Source of the DNA: JBHIBA01 sp046758845
GTDB taxonomy: Bacteria > UBA8248 > JACPRG01 > G963555815
Assembly: GCA_046758845.1 (NCBI GenBank)
Contig: JBHIBA010000185.1
Coordinates: 1-8,987, forward strand
Length of the DNA stretch: 8,987 nucleotides
Reading direction: 5' to 3'
Shown here: in pieces, positions 6,811 to 8,987 of the stretch
How positions within the stretch are numbered: position 1 is the stretch's first letter
Layout of the letters: each line of letters opens with the position of its first letter
The notes under the pieces: generated by a model
The model's database searches: none
Told to the model about the DNA's origin: nothing
The model's input: only the letters and a program-made list of their open reading frames with translations
Position numbers and translations under genes: made by a program

Positions 6811-6827
6811 CGCGGGGCCCCCGGGAC
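6793..6827 (-). other. Stem-loop just after the BFD-like ThDP gene
   Basis: GTCCCGGG (6793-6800) and CCCGGGAC (6820-6827) are exact 8-base inverted repeats with a 19-base loop. The stem begins 5 bases after the TAA stop of the ThDP gene on the minus strand and covers the possible start codon of the small ORF at 6810. There is no U-run, so termination is unlikely; transcript processing, 3'-end protection, or partial attenuation ahead of the aldolase gene are possible roles. Confidence 0.35.
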
Positions 6828-6832
6828 TTACC

Positions 6833-8581
6833 TTATCTCCCCGGCTCAGCTGAAGAGTGGGTGGCCAGCCACGGCTGCCACTGCAAGTCCTCAAAAATCC
6901 GACGCGCGTTCTTCTCCTCCATGATGCACTCGATCAGGACGGGCTGCCCGCCCGCAAGGCCTGCCTCAACGACGGGTCGTAGATCCGCCGGATCTTCCAC
7001 GCGGAATCCCTGAACGCCCAAGCTCTGGCCGAGTTCGGCGAAGCGGATATCGGGATCGCCAAGGTCCGTCCCGAGATGGACCCCCCGTTCCCATGACTTC
7101 TGGGAGCGGTCCACCATGTACGCCCGGTTTCGGAAAATGACGAATAGGACGGGGACTCGGTACTTGGCCGCCGTCCATATCCCCTGGGCGCCGAACAGGA
7201 AGGAACCATCTCCCAGGAAGGCCACGACGGGGCGATCCGGCTGGGCGAGTTTCGTCCCGATGGCCCCCGAGGTCCCCCATCCCAAGTGGCCGGCGCGGTT
7301 TTCGGAGAGGAGCGTCCCGGTGTTTCCGAAAGCGCGCACGCTCTCCGCCGCCGTCACGCATTCCTCGATGACGATGGCGTTGGGGCCGATGACGTCTATG
7401 ACCTCTTTCACGACCTGCCAGGCTTTGAGCGGCGCCTCTCCCCATCCGCTTCTGGCCCTCTCTTCCAGGGCCGCCCTGATCGCCCCCTTGCGTTGTCGGT
7501 ACTCTGCGATGCGGGACGCGATCTTCTCCCCCTCGGTCCGATCTGCGTCAAGCAGCGCCGCCAGGTCTTCGAGGGCGGACCGCTCATCGGCCACGACGGC
7601 GACGTCCACAGGGAACATCTTGCCGATCTCCCAAGGGTCGGGATGGACCTGAAGGAGCGGCACGCCGGCCGGGAGCACAGGTTCAGATGTGAAGTCCTTC
7701 TCCAAGAAAAGCGGACCGCCGATGGAGAAGATCAGGTCAGACTCCAAAACCAGGGACGATCGAGGGGAGAAGTCGCCCTGGTAAAGCGGGTGGTCCACCG
7801 GGAAATCCCACAGACTCGAGAAGGGGACTTCGCTCACGACGGGCGCGCCGACCCGCTCGGCTACCTCGATCAAGGCCCGAGACGCCCGACTCCGGGCGAC
7901 CCCGGTTCCCGCAACGATGAGCGGCCGCTCAGCTCGCTGGAGGCGTCTTGCCGCCTCGCCCAGGCGGTCGGCATCACCCCTGAGCAGCGGCACCGCCCCG
8001 CCCCGAAGGCCCGACTCCCGCGCGCCTTCGGGAAGGCGTCCGAGGAGCACGTCTTTCGGCAGGGATACGAAGACGGGCCCCTGCGGCGGCGAGAGAGCCA
8101 CCTGAAAGGCCCGAGCGATAATCTCGGGCAGCCGATCCACCCGCTCGACCTGGACGCTCCACTTCGTGAATTGCCGCGGGACCTCGACGAGGTCGCGGAC
8201 CTCGTTCAGGCTATCCCGACCAAGAATCCGCGTGTCCCGCTGGCCGCACAACACGATGACGGGCGACCGCTCACGAAGCGCGCTGACCATGGCGCCGAGG
8301 GCATTCATCGTCCCCGGCCCGACGTGGACGGCCGCCACCGCCGGGCGGTTGGAGGCGCGAGCGTATCCGTCGGCCATGGCGACGGCGCAAAACTCGTGCG
8401 TGGCGAGGATGAACCGAAGGTCGGGCGCATCCAGAAGGGCATCGGTCAGGGGGATGAGGCTGGACCCTCCCCCCCCGAAGAGGGTGTCCACCCGATGGTC
8501 TCGAAGACTTTCGAGAAGGGCTTCCGCCCCGGTCCGACTCGAACCCCCGCCCAACGTGCCCTCCGTCGCTCCACTTGCCAT
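6833..8581 (-). CDS. Thiamine-diphosphate-dependent 2-oxoacid decarboxylase, benzoylformate-decarboxylase-like
   Basis: The 582-residue protein shows the three-domain ThDP fold. Comparison by eye with benzoylformate decarboxylase gives S40 in FGGGGSS (Ser26), E63 in ATHEFCAVAMADGYAR (Glu47, activates ThDP) and H86 in AVHVGPGTMNALGAM (His70). The segment IGGPLFLEK (287-295) aligns with the BFD GAPVFRYH stretch and has Lys where the second catalytic His would be. The ThDP/Mg motif is G457-D458-G459 with N485, followed by R486-A-Y. It is about 50 residues longer than BFD. ATG at 8581 has GGAGAAGG 7 bases upstream. A run of eight G residues lies in codons 36-38. It heads a minus-strand unit with the class II aldolase. 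It likely acts on an aryl or branched 2-oxoacid; ligase/lyase activity or an acetolactate-synthase-like reaction remain possible. Confidence 0.92.
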   Translation of the reverse strand: MASGATEGTLGGGSSRTGAEALLESLRDHRVDTLFGGGGSSLIPLTDALLDAPDLRFILATHEFCAVAMADGYARASNRPAVAAVHVGPGTMNALGAMVSALRERSPVIVLCGQRDTRILGRDSLNEVRDLVEVPRQFTKWSVQVERVDRLPEIIARAFQVALSPPQGPVFVSLPKDVLLGRLPEGARESGLRGGAVPLLRGDADRLGEAARRLQRAERPLIVAGTGVARSRASRALIEVAERVGAPVVSEVPFSSLWDFPVDHPLYQGDFSPRSSLVLESDLIFSIGGPLFLEKDFTSEPVLPAGVPLLQVHPDPWEIGKMFPVDVAVVADERSALEDLAALLDADRTEGEKIASRIAEYRQRKGAIRAALEERARSGWGEAPLKAWQVVKEVIDVIGPNAIVIEECVTAAESVRAFGNTGTLLSENRAGHLGWGTSGAIGTKLAQPDRPVVAFLGDGSFLFGAQGIWTAAKYRVPVLFVIFRNRAYMVDRSQKSWERGVHLGTDLGDPDIRFAELGQSLGVQGFRVEDPADLRPVVEAGLAGGQPVLIECIMEEKNARRIFEDLQWQPWLATHSSAEPGR

Positions 8582-8987
8582 TTCTTAACCTTCTCCCTGT
8601 CGCCGCTCTTTTTCTTGTTTCGAGGCGTCCACGAGTGAATCGCGAACTCTTGGCCTAAGGAGAACTCTGCCTGTTTGTCCGCCGTCTTCCGCAGCCCGAA
8701 ACGGGTTTGAGTTTTTTGCAACTTTCAGCGGCGGGACCCCTCGCGATACGAAGTTTCGGATAAGCCAAAGGATGAGTTGACATCCAGAGGAATGCCGAAC
8801 CTGGGAAAGCCCCGCACCGACAATCCCCTTAATTCTCTCCTCTCTATACGGATGGGCGACAATGTTACCAAGGAGGCTAGATTCAGGCAACTTGGTGTAC
8901 TGGTTCAAGACATATGAGACATGGACGGTGAACCCGCCCACTGGCGCGAGGGAGATTTGAGAGGAAACTTCTTTGCGGGGGGCGCTT
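8582..8987. other. Non-coding 5' region of the minus-strand unit
   Basis: No convincing gene is seen in these 406 bases. A 118-codon open frame on the minus strand (8941-8585) lacks recognisable motifs, has a basic unstructured tail and runs into the ribosome site of the ThDP gene, so it is not called. The stretch is noticeably more AT-rich than the coding DNA. It contains the candidate promoter at 8843-8871 and a small hairpin CCCG-AAA-CGGG at 8695-8705. The long leader (about 255 bases from that promoter to the ATG) leaves room for regulation, but no known riboswitch was recognised. Confidence 0.5.
8843..8871 (-). promoter_or_regulatory. Candidate sigma-70 promoter for the minus-strand unit
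   Basis: On the minus strand TTGGTA (8871-8866) and TATAGA (8848-8843) are separated by exactly 17 bases. Each matches four of six consensus positions. It reads toward the BFD-like ThDP gene, whose ATG is about 260 bases downstream. No better pair was found closer to the gene. The moderate match and long leader make this a candidate only. Confidence 0.35.

Noticed and set aside
2452..8581. The two ThDP enzyme genes as a recent tandem or inverted duplication
   Set aside because: Their active-site loops differ (GGPGATN versus HVGPGTMN), their linkers and lengths differ, and no long shared nucleotide stretch was seen.
7286..8638. 450-codon open frame on the plus strand, antisense to the BFD-like gene
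   Set aside because: It has no recognisable motif, is of shadow-type composition, and is fully overlapped by a well-supported gene.
8693..8717. Short hairpin followed by TTTGAGTTTTTT on the plus strand, terminator-like
   Set aside because: The stem is only four GC pairs plus a wobble, and there is no plus-strand gene for it to terminate. On the minus strand the T-run becomes an A-run before the stem.
8777..8782. TTGACA on the plus strand
   Set aside because: No -10 box follows at the right spacing, and no plus-strand gene follows before the window ends.
8585..8941. 118-codon minus-strand open frame upstream of the BFD-like gene
   Set aside because: It has no motif, a basic disordered tail and an end inside the ribosome site of the next gene. 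The region is AT-richer than the genes and contains a promoter-like pair on the same strand.

Overview
The window is GC-rich bacterial DNA (G/C strongly favoured at third codon positions, GTG and TTG starts among the candidates, clear Shine-Dalgarno sites). It is packed with catabolic-type enzyme genes from broad families. No rRNA, tRNA, CRISPR array, transposase or phage gene is visible. Luciferase-like flavin enzymes, ACMSD-type amidohydrolases and several thiamine-diphosphate (ThDP) enzymes side by side are typical of large, metabolically versatile, often uncultured soil or sediment bacteria (for example Rokubacteria/Methylomirabilota-like, Tectomicrobia-like, or some Proteobacteria). The sequence alone does not fix the taxon.

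Layout. Positions 2-49 look like the last codons of an upstream gene, followed by a 245-base non-coding stretch with a 17-base near-perfect palindrome. A tight plus-strand operon follows: an LLM-class flavin oxidoreductase (295-1326), an ACMSD-like metal-dependent amidohydrolase (1323-2435, 4-base ATGA overlap) and an acetolactate-synthase-like ThDP enzyme (2452-4155). Convergent to it is a D-2-hydroxyacid dehydrogenase (minus, 5279-4251). Divergent from the dehydrogenase is a short plus-strand gene (5370-5879) that encodes only the N-terminal ThDP-binding domain of an indolepyruvate:ferredoxin oxidoreductase alpha subunit. Convergent to that is a second, minus-strand unit reading from 8581 down to 5952: a benzoylformate-decarboxylase-like ThDP enzyme, a possible 29-codon remnant ORF overlapped by a stem-loop, and a class II aldolase. 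The last 406 bases hold no convincing gene, but they contain a plausible minus-strand promoter.

How the genes may work together (inference). The common theme is 2-oxoacid chemistry. Two full-length ThDP enzymes and one ThDP-domain fragment would decarboxylate, ligate or oxidise 2-oxoacids. A hydroxyacid dehydrogenase would reduce 2-oxoacids, and a class II aldolase would cleave or decarboxylate hydroxy(oxo)acids. The amidohydrolase and flavin monooxygenase could feed ring-cleavage or oxygenated intermediates into this pool. A degradation route for an aromatic or branched acid is therefore plausible, but no substrate can be assigned. There is no regulator, transporter or ferredoxin partner in the window.

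Points worth a second look are the truncated IorA-like domain with its own start signals, the BFD-like enzyme that keeps Ser/Glu/one His but seems to lack the second catalytic His, a G8 tract early in that gene, the amidohydrolase C-terminal extension, the small ORF at 6721-6810, and the operator-like palindrome at 187-203.
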